Below are positions 1 to 8,552 of a DNA stretch of 64,000 bases, one piece after another. Each line of letters opens with the position of its first letter. Position 1 is the first letter of the stretch. The translations under genes and the position numbers were made by a program. The stretch is from Cytophagales bacterium (lineage in GTDB: Bacteria; Bacteroidota; Bacteroidia; Cytophagales; Spirosomataceae): NCBI GenBank assembly GCA_004292855.1, contig RDXN01000043.1:45302-109301 (forward strand), in the 5' to 3' direction. The notes below the pieces were generated by a model. It was not told the DNA's origin. It saw only the letters and a program-made list of their open reading frames with translations, and made no database searches.

Positions 1-81
1 CCCGTTGAGTTTGCTTACTGGTTCGTCGGCACGAAGGGCCAATAAACTCAGGGTCAGCAGTAGAAGTAGTACACGTTTCAT
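1..81 (-). CDS. Partial secreted protein, N-terminus only
   Basis: The gene runs off the left edge of the window; only 27 codons are visible, starting at the ATG complementary to 79-81. The peptide begins MKRVLLLLLTLSLLALRA, a basic start followed by a leucine-rich hydrophobic core, which reads as a signal peptide, so the product is probably exported. Nothing can be said about function. The coding assignment rests only on the open frame to the edge and the signal-like sequence. Confidence 0.5.
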   Translation of the reverse strand, partial: MKRVLLLLLTLSLLALRADEPVSKLNG

Positions 82-156
82 GGTTCTGTAAGTGATTGAT
101 TGACACCACAAACCTACCCCAAGCCCCCTACGCCCGATTGTAAAAAAGCGACATTT

Positions 157-981
157 TCAGCCGTTCAGGTAATGACTCAACTCGACATTGTCCTTAACAT
201 ACAGGCTGGGTCGCTTGCCTGTGAATTCGGTAAATTCTTTGATGAAATGCGATTGGTCGTAGTAACCGGCCCCCACCAGGAGGTCGTGCCAATCGGAGAC
301 CTGCCAGCGATTGGAGGCCATTACGGAACAGAGATGGCCAATCCGCCGAATGCGGGCGTAAAATTTGGGACTAACGCCCACACGATCCAGAAATTTACGC
401 TCAAACTGTCGTCGGCATAAAAAGGCGTCGTCGGTAAGTGAGGGGAGGTGTATAATGCCTTTTTGACCTACAATTTGATTGGCCGTAAAATCGAGCCGGT
501 CGGGGCGAATGTTGTTTTTGAGCAGCCGAGCCAGCAGAAACTCTTCCAGACAAACCACCCGCTCCGGGTTGGTGGGGGAATTGGCTAATTGGTCGGCCAA
601 CTGATCGATTGTTACGCCCAGCACCGCCCGCGCATCGGTGCGTTCGTCGGCAAATTCGTGCATCGGTACGCCAAACAGACTACCCAGCCCCGCCGGTTTA
701 AAAACAATGCCCACCATTGAAATGGCCCCGTTCAGGTGCAACCGATATTGCCGGGTTGCCTGCCCGGTCAGAAATTGCCCCGGCACAGTCGTCTTACCCA
801 ACCGGGGTGTTTCGACGGCGTAGGGCACCCCCAGGTTGAACACCAGCGACCCAAAACCCGTTGGGGGCGATTCGATCACAACCGGGGTTTGTGGGGTGAT
901 GGTTCGTCGGCTCTCCCAAACGAAATAACACTCCACAAACGGGCTGAGGACGGGGGCAGGAACGAATTTCTGGTAGAACAT
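157..981 (-). CDS. AraC-family transcriptional regulator
   Basis: A 274-residue protein with a C-terminal AraC-type DNA-binding domain. The second helix-turn-helix of that domain is recognisable near residues 235-260 as GAGYYDQSHFIKEFTEFTGK followed by RPSLY, which fits the family signature. The N-terminal 150 residues resemble the small beta-rich sensor domain (DUF6597 type) common in Bacteroidota AraC proteins; the ligand is unknown. The gene stands alone, divergent from the amidohydrolase at 1225, whose gene it may control. The start at 981 is the first ATG and gives a full domain. I saw no TAnnTTTG promoter in the 243-bp gap upstream. Confidence 0.9.
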   Translation of the reverse strand: MFYQKFVPAPVLSPFVECYFVWESRRTITPQTPVVIESPPTGFGSLVFNLGVPYAVETPRLGKTTVPGQFLTGQATRQYRLHLNGAISMVGIVFKPAGLGSLFGVPMHEFADERTDARAVLGVTIDQLADQLANSPTNPERVVCLEEFLLARLLKNNIRPDRLDFTANQIVGQKGIIHLPSLTDDAFLCRRQFERKFLDRVGVSPKFYARIRRIGHLCSVMASNRWQVSDWHDLLVGAGYYDQSHFIKEFTEFTGKRPSLYVKDNVELSHYLNG

Positions 982-1224
982 AATCGAGCAAAAAAAGCCA
1001 ACCAGTAAACCTAGTGTTTTTCTGATACCATTTTGACTAACAGGGATTTAGTTTAGTGAGCGGTCTGGTTTGTTTTCCTCGATTAACGGTAAGGTCACTA
1101 GGGACTGCATTTAGGAGTGGGTGGTTGATCGTTCGTACTACCGCTTATCACAATCTGACTGGTGTTTGCTGGGGATCGAAATAGTTTGCGGGGCAAACAA
1201 AAAAGTGAGTACACGTAAACAACG

Positions 1225-2736
1225 ATGAAGAAATTTTTGACATGGGTGGGGCTTGTTATAGTCATGGCCCTATTTATTGGTATTGCCCTGCTCACCATTG
1301 GCGTCAACATCCCATTGCCCATCTATACCCAACATGAACAACCCACACCCAGGCTAATCATCCAAAATTGTACCCTGATCGACGTTATCAAGGGCGTGGC
1401 CCGCCCGAACCGCACCCTTGTCATCGACAATGGCCGTATCACGCGCATCGACTCGGGGGCAACCGGGCCGTGGCCTGGTTATACCGTGATTGATGGCGCG
1501 GGAAAGTATGCTATGCCTGCCTTGTGGGACATGCACCTGCACACCCTCAGCCTGTCGCCACAACTGCATTTTCCGCTCCTGATCGCCAATGGTATTACCA
1601 ACGTGCGCGACATGGGCGATGGCGATTCGTGGATTTCGGAATTCAACGACGATTTTCGGAAAGACAAAGGGACCTGGGAGCAGCGAGTGTCTAAGGAAAA
1701 TCTGTTGATGCCTACCATCTGGGAGTCGTGTAGTTATCACGTAGAAGCGATAGACGGAGCCGATTCTGTGAATTATAGGCAGAAAGTACGGGAACTCGTA
1801 ACCAGATTAAAAGCCCGCCACGAGCCGTTTGTGAAGCTGCAACTCGAAGACAGCGAACTGCCCGCGCCGATCTTTTACGAAATTCAGCATCAGGCACGGC
1901 AACAACAGATGAAGGTGTTGGGGCATTTGTCTTATAATGTCAGCATCGACTCTGTACTGGCGAATGGATACCCGACTATCGAACACGCCTGGGCCTTGCT
2001 GCCCCATTTCGTGCGGAACAAAAAGCGGTTCGAGAAAGATCTCGACACCAAACACTACGAACTAGCCAATCAGGACTCGGTGCTGACTCTGGCCGTGTTA
2101 CGAAACATCGCCAAATACAACACCTACTACGTCCCGACGCACGTTGCATCGAACCGGAAAGAGGCATTGGTGTTTGATGTAAACTTCCGGCAGAACCCGC
2201 TCAACCGTTACGTAGAAGGCACGCAGTTAGGACTCTGGAAACTGTGGGCATGGCTCCATACATCGGGCTACGACAAGCCCGCCCAACAGCAGATTTTGAT
2301 GGATTATTATCGCCGTGGCCTGACCGTGACCCGATTGGCGCACCAAAACGGGGTGCAGATTCTGGCCGGAACCGACGCCCTCGACCGCTATGTGTACCAC
2401 GGGTTCAGCCTACACGATGAACTTGGCGAACTCGCCAAAGCCGGTCTGACCAACGCTGACATCCTCCGAACGGCTACGCTCAACCCGGCTCGCTACTACA
2501 ATCAAACCACCAGCAACGGTTCGCTCGAACCCGGCAACGTGGCGAACTTTATTTTGTTACGGGCCAACCCGCTCGCCAATATCGCTAACACCCAAACCAT
2601 CGAGGCTGTTTATACCAACCAACGACTGTACAATGGGGCCGATCTGGCGCAGATGAAAGCCTTTGTGCAGGAGCAGGCACAGAGTTTCGCCGTACGTTGT
2701 CGGTTTATCTGGAACATGCTCAAAGGCATCGTTTAA
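1225..2736 (+). CDS. Membrane-anchored amidohydrolase
   Basis: A 503-residue amidohydrolase of the imidazolonepropionase/prolidase-like branch. Residues 5-30 form a hydrophobic segment, so the enzyme is probably exported and anchored. Metal ligands can be followed: the HxH pair at His104/His106 (DMHLHT), a lysine at 204 in VKLQ that fits the carboxylated bridging lysine, histidines near 234 and 254, and Asp384 in AGTDALD. This set supports a binuclear metal hydrolase acting on a cyclic amide, dipeptide or similar substrate; the substrate cannot be read from sequence. Its stop overlaps the stop of the convergent MBL gene by four bases. Confidence 0.88.
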   Translation: MKKFLTWVGLVIVMALFIGIALLTIGVNIPLPIYTQHEQPTPRLIIQNCTLIDVIKGVARPNRTLVIDNGRITRIDSGATGPWPGYTVIDGAGKYAMPALWDMHLHTLSLSPQLHFPLLIANGITNVRDMGDGDSWISEFNDDFRKDKGTWEQRVSKENLLMPTIWESCSYHVEAIDGADSVNYRQKVRELVTRLKARHEPFVKLQLEDSELPAPIFYEIQHQARQQQMKVLGHLSYNVSIDSVLANGYPTIEHAWALLPHFVRNKKRFEKDLDTKHYELANQDSVLTLAVLRNIAKYNTYYVPTHVASNRKEALVFDVNFRQNPLNRYVEGTQLGLWKLWAWLHTSGYDKPAQQQILMDYYRRGLTVTRLAHQNGVQILAGTDALDRYVYHGFSLHDELGELAKAGLTNADILRTATLNPARYYNQTTSNGSLEPGNVANFILLRANPLANIANTQTIEAVYTNQRLYNGADLAQMKAFVQEQAQSFAVRCRFIWNMLKGIV

Positions 2737-3734
2737 GGGGTAGCATACACCTCGGGCACCCATTCAAAACCGGTTCCTTTCTGGCGCACATGGCCCAGGG
2801 CGGGCCAGGGCAAATGAAACGCAAAGGCTTTAGTTTTTGATTCGCTTAGCTGCTGCAAAACCCGTTTGCGACTGGCTACGGCCTGCTGTAAGTCGGTATC
2901 ACCAAAAAAGCCCCATTCGGGATGGTCGAACAGGAGTACATCGGCATGAATCAGGTCGGCAATGTACATCAGTTCCTCACTCCCTGACCGGATAGTCGTT
3001 AGGATCATGCCGGGGGTATGCCCCGGTGCCAACTCAAACGTAAAGATGCCGTGCAACTCCTTGCTCAGGTCAATGAAGTTTAGCCTGGGAGCCAAAAGTT
3101 TAAAGACCGTTTGGGTGTTGGCAATAGTTTGCGTCACAAAATCCTGCATTTGGTAGGCGGGGCTTTTTTTAAAATCGGCAAGGGTTGCCTGTTGCCAAAA
3201 CTCATACTCTACTTTGGTGATGTGGACAGCGGCATTTGGATACACCAGTTTGTTCTGCTTGTCGATCAACCCGCCAATATGGTCGGTGTGCGCGTGCGAT
3301 AAAATCACATCGGTAACGTCGGTTGTTTTGAAGCCCGCTTTGGCCAGGCTTCTTGCCAGATTGCCCTGGGTTGGGCCTGCAAATACACCCATGCCCGTAT
3401 CCAACAGGATCAGCCGGTCTTTGCTCCTTACAACCCCTATGTTCATCGCAATGTCAATCGAATCGGTCGACCGGAAGGCCGCTTCCAGCGATGCCTTCAC
3501 CTCGTTTGGTTGGGCTAGTGGAGCCAGAAATGGGTGGACAGGACTTTGCCTCATGTACCCATCCGACAAGATAGTCAACTCCAAATCGCCCAGCGAAAAC
3601 CGCTTGAATCCGTTGGGTGAGTCGGAGTTAACCAGGGGAGAAATAGCTGGATTTCCTGCCCATGCTGAGCGTGTCGGCAACTGGGTAAACGTGCCCGCTG
3701 CTAACGACGTTTTTAAAAGTGTTCTTCGATTCAT
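2733..3734 (-). CDS. MBL-fold metallo-hydrolase with export signal
   Basis: A 333-residue metallo-beta-lactamase-fold protein. The metal motif HAHTDH occupies residues 147-152 (SHAHTDHIGG), and further family positions appear later in APGHTPGM and in the Asp of YIADLIH. The N-terminus starts MNRRTLLKTSLAAGTF and ends its hydrophobic stretch near AWA, which resembles a Tat-type or lipoprotein-like export signal. The protein is closest to the quorum-quenching lactonase and glyoxalase II-like branches, but the substrate is unknown. It converges with the amidohydrolase, overlapping by four bases, and has no obvious operon partner. Confidence 0.88.
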   Translation of the reverse strand: MNRRTLLKTSLAAGTFTQLPTRSAWAGNPAISPLVNSDSPNGFKRFSLGDLELTILSDGYMRQSPVHPFLAPLAQPNEVKASLEAAFRSTDSIDIAMNIGVVRSKDRLILLDTGMGVFAGPTQGNLARSLAKAGFKTTDVTDVILSHAHTDHIGGLIDKQNKLVYPNAAVHITKVEYEFWQQATLADFKKSPAYQMQDFVTQTIANTQTVFKLLAPRLNFIDLSKELHGIFTFELAPGHTPGMILTTIRSGSEELMYIADLIHADVLLFDHPEWGFFGDTDLQQAVASRKRVLQQLSESKTKAFAFHLPWPALGHVRQKGTGFEWVPEVYATP

Positions 3735-3877
3735 TGGATAGGCCTTTAGGGCGGTTTGACGTGTAGATCAACCCCCAAAAGTAGAGCCGATTCTTACCCG
3801 TCAGCGTCGGCGAGACTTGAGATTATGTTGGTTTTACTTGGCATTAGACCTCGATTGACTACGACCATGTGTTTGTT

Positions 3878-4939
3878 TCAATGCACAGGCTCAAATGCCA
3901 GGTGCCGGGCCAAAAACGGAAGAACGCGGGAATAAAACCGCCCATTGTCGGTCCAGTTACGGTCCCACGGATCGCCCCGGTACTCCTCGGCTTCGTGGGC
4001 AATGCCGAGGTCTTCGAGCCGACGGCTGAAGGCCCCATTAGCATAGACATGGTCGGGGTTGGGGTCGAAGCGGCCCCAGTCGAAGGCCAACCCTCGTAAC
4101 GAACGCAGTTGGGGGGCTGCTTCCAGCAGTGACTCTTCCAGATGAAAACCAGCTTTCGCAGCCTGCGCCCGTTCCGGTTGCCAGACGAGTTTACCTTGCT
4201 CCATCTCCATAAAAAAGTTGCAGTAGAAGGGTGGTCGCGACGGATTGGGTAAAAACCCCTGACAGATGGTCACAAACAGGCGCGTACGACCGTCGTTACC
4301 CAGGTCGGCGAGCGACTTGGCTTTGTGGATGGTTGACCAGTCGACCGAGAGCCGTGCCCAGGGTGTTTGGCCCGATCCCGTGGCAACCGGGTGTAGCGCA
4401 TAGACCACACTGAACAAGTCGGCGTGGGTCATCGCCAGTTTCAGCGCACCACGCCCGCCCAGAAAGTCGCCCGCTACGGCCCGGCTGTTGCGGTGGGGTA
4501 GTGTACGGAACCGGCGGTCGATAAACGGCACCAGTTCCCCAGCGGTGAAGTCGAGCCACCGGCCCGACACGGGGGAGTTCTCGTACACACAGCCGGTAGT
4601 GGGCGTGCTGTAGTCGGCCACCACGAGGATAAATTCGTTCACAACTTGATTAGCAAACCCGCTTTCCAGCAGCGAAACCATACGCCCGTCACGTAGTTGG
4701 TTGTCCGCGCTCGAAAAGGTCGAGTGACAGTAATATAACACCGGGTATGCCCGTCCACTTGTGGCATAGCCAGGTGGTAAATACACCTTCACCGTCCGAT
4801 TCGGGTCGAGGCCGATGCTGTTCTCGCGCAGGATGGCAGAGGACAATTTCGCGGTCACAACCTGACCGCGAAGGGCCGTTTGTGCGGAGGAGAGCTGGCT
4901 GATGATGAGTAAGCTGAGGGAAAACAGGAATGATTTCAT
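3878..4939 (-). CDS. Secreted esterase-like alpha/beta-hydrolase, probable pseudoenzyme
   Basis: A 353-residue protein with a signal peptide (MKSFLFSLSLLIISQLSSAQ) and the layout of the enterochelin esterase/esterase D family. The VKVYLPPGY strand and YPVLYYCHS oxyanion region are present. The nucleophile elbow, usually GHSMGG, reads GDFLGG, so residue 159 is Phe instead of Ser. The C-terminal family motif GGHxWxxW, which supplies the catalytic His, reads GDPWDRNW. Loss of both Ser and His suggests a non-catalytic, ligand-binding role. The frame is otherwise intact and of full length, so it does not look like a decaying pseudogene. Confidence 0.8.
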   Translation of the reverse strand: MKSFLFSLSLLIISQLSSAQTALRGQVVTAKLSSAILRENSIGLDPNRTVKVYLPPGYATSGRAYPVLYYCHSTFSSADNQLRDGRMVSLLESGFANQVVNEFILVVADYSTPTTGCVYENSPVSGRWLDFTAGELVPFIDRRFRTLPHRNSRAVAGDFLGGRGALKLAMTHADLFSVVYALHPVATGSGQTPWARLSVDWSTIHKAKSLADLGNDGRTRLFVTICQGFLPNPSRPPFYCNFFMEMEQGKLVWQPERAQAAKAGFHLEESLLEAAPQLRSLRGLAFDWGRFDPNPDHVYANGAFSRRLEDLGIAHEAEEYRGDPWDRNWTDNGRFYSRVLPFLARHLAFEPVH

Positions 4940-5195
4940 GAGATACAGTTTGAGCGTGTTGCCTGCAAAACACGGTCAAACTGAGAGGCCATGAAAAGAT
5001 ACTTGACAGCGGGCTAAAACTAATTGATCAATGACAGAAAGCGGGTTTGGACCCTTTTTGCCAGTAGTCAACCCACCGCAACGGATCGTCAGGTAATTTG
5101 TGCCGTTGGTCCATTAGTTGCCACGAATGGACCAACTTTGTCTATCTTGGTGAGGAACGCCTGTGGGTTTGCGTTCGTAATTCCATTCCTTCACT

Positions 5196-6314
5196 ATGGA
5201 CGTTTCTCCTCGCTTGCGTTGGGTCATCCGCTACAAACTTCACCACCTGCCGTTTTGGCTGGTCTATCACTACGTATGGTGGGTAGTCGCAATAGGCAAT
5301 CCGGGTAAAGTAATCAGTACGTTGCTTGATCTGCCGTACGCGCTTAAGTTTAGCTTTTACGTTTTCTTTCAGGCCGGAGCGGTGTACATTAACCTGTATG
5401 TACTGATACCTTTTTACCTGACTAAGCAGCGATACGCTTCCTATCTCGCCACGCTGCTGCTGGTTATGCTCACGGCATCATCCTGCATTGTCGTAGGCTA
5501 CTACCTGAGCAGCTACTTGTCGGGTCGAACCCTCGATGCGCTCTACGGGGCCGGGGCAACAAGAGAAGGCTTTTTTCGCTTTTTTGGTACAGCTTTCCCG
5601 TCTACGGTAGCCGCTGTTACCTTGGTTATGAGCATAAAAATCACGAAAAACTGGTTGCAGAGCCGTCAACGACAGCAGATGCTTGAAGCCGAAAAACTAA
5701 CGGCTGAGCTGGCTTTCTTACGCAATCAGTTCAACCCGCACTTCCTGTTCAACACCATCAACTCAATCTTTTTTCTAATTCATAAAAACCCCGACGAAGC
5801 ATCGGTCTCGCTGGCTACGTTTTCCGATCTGCTGCGTTATCAGCTTTACGAATGCAACGAGCCACTAATTCCACTGGGTAAGGAGATTGCCTACGTTGAA
5901 GGGTATATTCGGCTGGAGCGTCTCCGCCAGAATGCCAACCTAAGGGTGCAGGTCGATATAGACCATACACAGCCCGATACGCTGAGTATCGCGCCGTTTA
6001 TGTTGCTTGGTTTTATCGAAAATGCGTTCAAGCATGTCTCGAAACACCGCGACCGGCCTAACTGGATCACGATCCGATTGACGGTGACCGGGTCGGAGTT
6101 AACCGTTTGCGTTGCCAACAGTGCCACATTGGCTACCGAAGAGGAGCCACCAACCCACGGCGGTCTGGGCCTGCCGAACGTACAACGGCGGCTTGCCCTG
6201 CTCTACGGAGGTCGCCATGAATTACGAATCGACCGGCAGCCGCATTTATATACGGTGATGCTTCGCCTAACACTAACCGAACTCATACCCATTCCATCCC
6301 TGCAAACCGCCTGA
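5196..6314 (+). CDS. LytS-type sensor histidine kinase
   Basis: A 372-residue membrane kinase. The first 150 residues hold about four transmembrane helices and no recognisable extracytoplasmic sensor domain. The His_kinase domain follows, with the phospho-acceptor His182 in FNPHFLFN and an HATPase region near residues 270-355 (GFIENAFKH, GGLGLPNVQRRL). It overlaps no gene and ends four bases before the LytTR regulator at 6319, so the two form a two-component pair. The chosen ATG gives a full first helix; the 256 bp upstream hold no other convincing gene. Confidence 0.93.
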   Translation: MDVSPRLRWVIRYKLHHLPFWLVYHYVWWVVAIGNPGKVISTLLDLPYALKFSFYVFFQAGAVYINLYVLIPFYLTKQRYASYLATLLLVMLTASSCIVVGYYLSSYLSGRTLDALYGAGATREGFFRFFGTAFPSTVAAVTLVMSIKITKNWLQSRQRQQMLEAEKLTAELAFLRNQFNPHFLFNTINSIFFLIHKNPDEASVSLATFSDLLRYQLYECNEPLIPLGKEIAYVEGYIRLERLRQNANLRVQVDIDHTQPDTLSIAPFMLLGFIENAFKHVSKHRDRPNWITIRLTVTGSELTVCVANSATLATEEEPPTHGGLGLPNVQRRLALLYGGRHELRIDRQPHLYTVMLRLTLTELIPIPSLQTA

Positions 6315-6318
6315 ACGT

Positions 6319-7032
6319 ATGCTGAACTGTGTTATTGTCGACGACGAACCACTGGCCCGCGAGGGGTTGGCGGGCTACGTACAACTGATTGATTTTCTAA
6401 ATTTAGTGGGCACAGCCGAGCATCCGTTAGACGTTCTGAAACTGCTCGAAACGCAACCCATCGATTTGCTTTTTTTGGATATTCAGATGCCTCATCTAAG
6501 CGGGCTGGAGTTGTTGCGTATGCTAACTAACCCACCGGTTGTAATTCTGACGACGGCCTACCCGCAATTTGCCCTGGAAGCGTTCGGACTCAGTGTGCTG
6601 GACTACCTGCTCAAACCCATTCTGTTTGACCGTTTTTTAAAGGCCGCCCACAAAGCTCAGGCCCATCACCGATTGCTAACGGCCAGCGGTTCGCCATCGG
6701 GCAATCCAGATCGGGATTACGTTTTCATTAAATGTGGCACGAAGTACGAGCGGATACGTATCTCCGATATCTTGTTTGTTGAAGGCTTACAAAACTACGT
6801 CACGATCCAAGCCACCGTTGGTCGCTACGTTACGTTACTGCCTATGAAACGGGTTGAGGAGCAACTCACCCACCGGGGGTTCCTGCGAACGCATAAGTCG
6901 TATTTGGTGGCAACAGACAAAATTGATGGCATCAGCGGCCATGAATTATCCGTTGGGGAACACCGCATACCAGTCAGTCGCCAACTACGCGATGAGGTGA
7001 TGCAGACCCTTTTGCAGGGTAATCTGTGGTAA
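6319..7032 (+). CDS. LytTR-family response regulator
   Basis: A 237-residue regulator with an N-terminal receiver domain, phospho-acceptor Asp54 in LLFLDIQMPH, and a conserved Lys in YLLKPI. A C-terminal LytTR DNA-binding domain spans about residues 130-235 (VFIKCGTKYERI, ILFVEGLQNYV, RTHKSYLV). It is the cognate partner of the LytS kinase four bases upstream. Its targets are not evident; the neighbouring genes are housekeeping and convergent. Confidence 0.95.
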   Translation: MLNCVIVDDEPLAREGLAGYVQLIDFLNLVGTAEHPLDVLKLLETQPIDLLFLDIQMPHLSGLELLRMLTNPPVVILTTAYPQFALEAFGLSVLDYLLKPILFDRFLKAAHKAQAHHRLLTASGSPSGNPDRDYVFIKCGTKYERIRISDILFVEGLQNYVTIQATVGRYVTLLPMKRVEEQLTHRGFLRTHKSYLVATDKIDGISGHELSVGEHRIPVSRQLRDEVMQTLLQGNLW

Positions 7033-7059
7033 ATGTAAAGATGTAGGTATCGATTTGTA

Positions 7060-7752
7060 TTAGAAAACGGTCCCTGGTCGAACCTCGTCAACGGTTCCGT
7101 CGGCCACGCGGAGGGTGCGGGCGGGATAGCGATTGAGCAAGTCGTAATTGTGGGTAGCCATCAGAACAGCCGTTCCCGCGTTGTTGATGGACCGGAAAAC
7201 CTGCATGATCTGATCCGACACTGCCGGGTCGAGGTTACCCGTGGGTTCGTCGGCAATTAAAATTTGGGGTTCGTTGAGCATGGCCCGTGCAACAACCACC
7301 CGCTGTTGTTCGCCCCCCGAAATCTGGTGGGGCATTTTTTTCTGCGCTGTTCCGAGGCCCACCTGCATGAGCACCTCCGAAATGCGGTCGGCCATTTTTT
7401 TCTTGTCGGTCCAGCCCGTTGCTTTCAACACAAAGCGCAGGTTTTCTTCCACGTTTCGGTCGAAAAACAACTGGAAATCCTGAAACACAATGCCGATTTT
7501 CCGGCGTAGAAACGGAATGTCTTTGGCATTGATTTTCTGTAGAGGCACCCCCGCCACCATACCGCTGCCATGTTGCAGCCGAAGATCGGCATAGAGCGTT
7601 TTCAGCAACGACGACTTGCCGCTGCCCGTTCGGCCAATCAGATACACAAACTCGCCCTTATGCACGGCAAAGCTTACCTCGCCCAACACGAGCCGGGTAT
7701 CCTGAAAAATATCGGCCTTATCAAGTGCCAGAACGGGTTCGGAGCTAAACAT
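7060..7752 (-). CDS. ftsE: FtsE-like ABC transporter ATPase
   Basis: An ATPase of about 230 residues with Walker A GRTGSGKSS, Q-loop FQDFQLF, signature SGGEQQR and Walker B ILIADEPTGNLD, plus the switch His in MATHNYD. These fit the FtsE/LolD branch; FtsE is favoured by the single short subunit and overall similarity. The start is taken at 7752 (MFSSEPVLALDK) because the 15 codons further upstream fall inside a palindromic repeat. No FtsX permease gene adjoins it. It follows the transaldolase gene on the same strand, separated only by the repeat at 7757-7840. Confidence 0.85.
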   Translation of the reverse strand: MFSSEPVLALDKADIFQDTRLVLGEVSFAVHKGEFVYLIGRTGSGKSSLLKTLYADLRLQHGSGMVAGVPLQKINAKDIPFLRRKIGIVFQDFQLFFDRNVEENLRFVLKATGWTDKKKMADRISEVLMQVGLGTAQKKMPHQISGGEQQRVVVARAMLNEPQILIADEPTGNLDPAVSDQIMQVFRSINNAGTAVLMATHNYDLLNRYPARTLRVADGTVDEVRPGTVF

Positions 7753-7756
7753 GGTA

Positions 7757-7840
7757 ATGAGGAGATAGGAGATAGGAGTGAGGAGTTGCTGACGCACGAG
7801 TTTTGCTTGCGCCAGCCCTTCTCACTCCTATCTCCTACAT
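7757..7840. repeat. Palindromic heptad element E1
   Basis: The gap between the transaldolase stop and the ftsE start is filled by a long imperfect palindrome. The left arm (7766-7785) consists of 7-bp units: GATAGGA, GATAGGA, GTGAGGA. The right arm (7819-7838) is its reverse complement with one mismatch. The loop contains an inner stem of GCTGACGCA (7788-7796) and TGCGCCAGC (7808-7816). The same core word occurs in element E3 and in the hairpin at 63624. Confidence 0.85.
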
Positions 7841-7843
7841 ACT

Positions 7844-8503
7844 TTATTTAGTTGCGGCTTTCTTATTGTCTTCCAAAAACTTTGCCAAACCAATGTCGGT
7901 AAGGGGGTGGTTGAGCAGGGCTTTGATTACACTCAGGGGGCCGGTCATCACGTCGGCACCGATCTCGGCGCACTGAACCAGGTGCATCGGGTGACGCACC
8001 GAAGCCGCTAATACCTCGGTGGTGTAGCCGTAGTTGCGGTAGATCGTCACGATCTGCTCGATCAGGGCAACGCCATCGGTCGAGATATCATCGAGCCGAC
8101 CCACAAACGGCGACACGTAGGTGGCCCCGGCTTTGGCCGCCAACAAGGCCTGACCCGCCGAGAAAACGAGCGTGCAGTTCGTGCGGATGCCTTTTTCGGT
8201 AAAGTACTTGATGGCCTTAATGCCGTCTTTAATCATCGGCACTTTCACCACGATGTTCTCGTCGAGTTCGGCCAGTTCTTCGCCTTCCCGAACCATCTCA
8301 TCGAAGGTAGTGCCGAGGACTTCGGCACTGACGTCGCCTTCCACAATGTCGCAAATTTGCTTGTAATGGCGCATCACGTTGTCTTTCCCCGTAATGCCCT
8401 CTTTGGCCATCAACGATGGATTGGTGGTAACACCATCGAGGATACCCATGTCCTGGGCCTCGCGAATGTCGGCAAGATTAGCCGTATCAATGAAAAATTT
8501 CAT
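7844..8503 (-). CDS. Transaldolase / fructose-6-phosphate aldolase family enzyme
   Basis: A 219-residue protein of the small single-domain transaldolase family (TalC/Fsa type). It starts [13 protein letters not shown] and contains the GVTTNPSL strand and the Schiff-base lysine at residue 87 in VVKVPM. It transfers a dihydroxyacetone unit in the non-oxidative pentose phosphate pathway or cleaves fructose 6-phosphate; sequence by eye cannot separate these. It lies downstream of galK on the same strand but appears to have its own promoter, TACTTTTG at 8526-8533. Confidence 0.92.
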   Translation of the reverse strand: MKFFIDTANLADIREAQDMGILDGVTTNPSLMAKEGITGKDNVMRHYKQICDIVEGDVSAEVLGTTFDEMVREGEELAELDENIVVKVPMIKDGIKAIKYFTEKGIRTNCTLVFSAGQALLAAKAGATYVSPFVGRLDDISTDGVALIEQIVTIYRNYGYTTEVLAASVRHPMHLVQCAEIGADVMTGPLSVIKALLNHPLTDIGLAKFLEDNKKAATK

Positions 8504-8525
8504 AAAGTCAGTCGATTATGTGGTG

Positions 8526-8533
8526 CAAAAGTA
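8526..8533 (-). promoter_or_regulatory. -7 promoter element of the transaldolase gene
   Basis: TACTTTTG on the minus strand matches the Bacteroidota consensus TAnnTTTG and lies about 23 bases before the start codon. No clear -33 TTG is visible at the usual spacing. Confidence 0.55.
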
Positions 8534-8552
8534 ATTGATAGGAACACGGATG

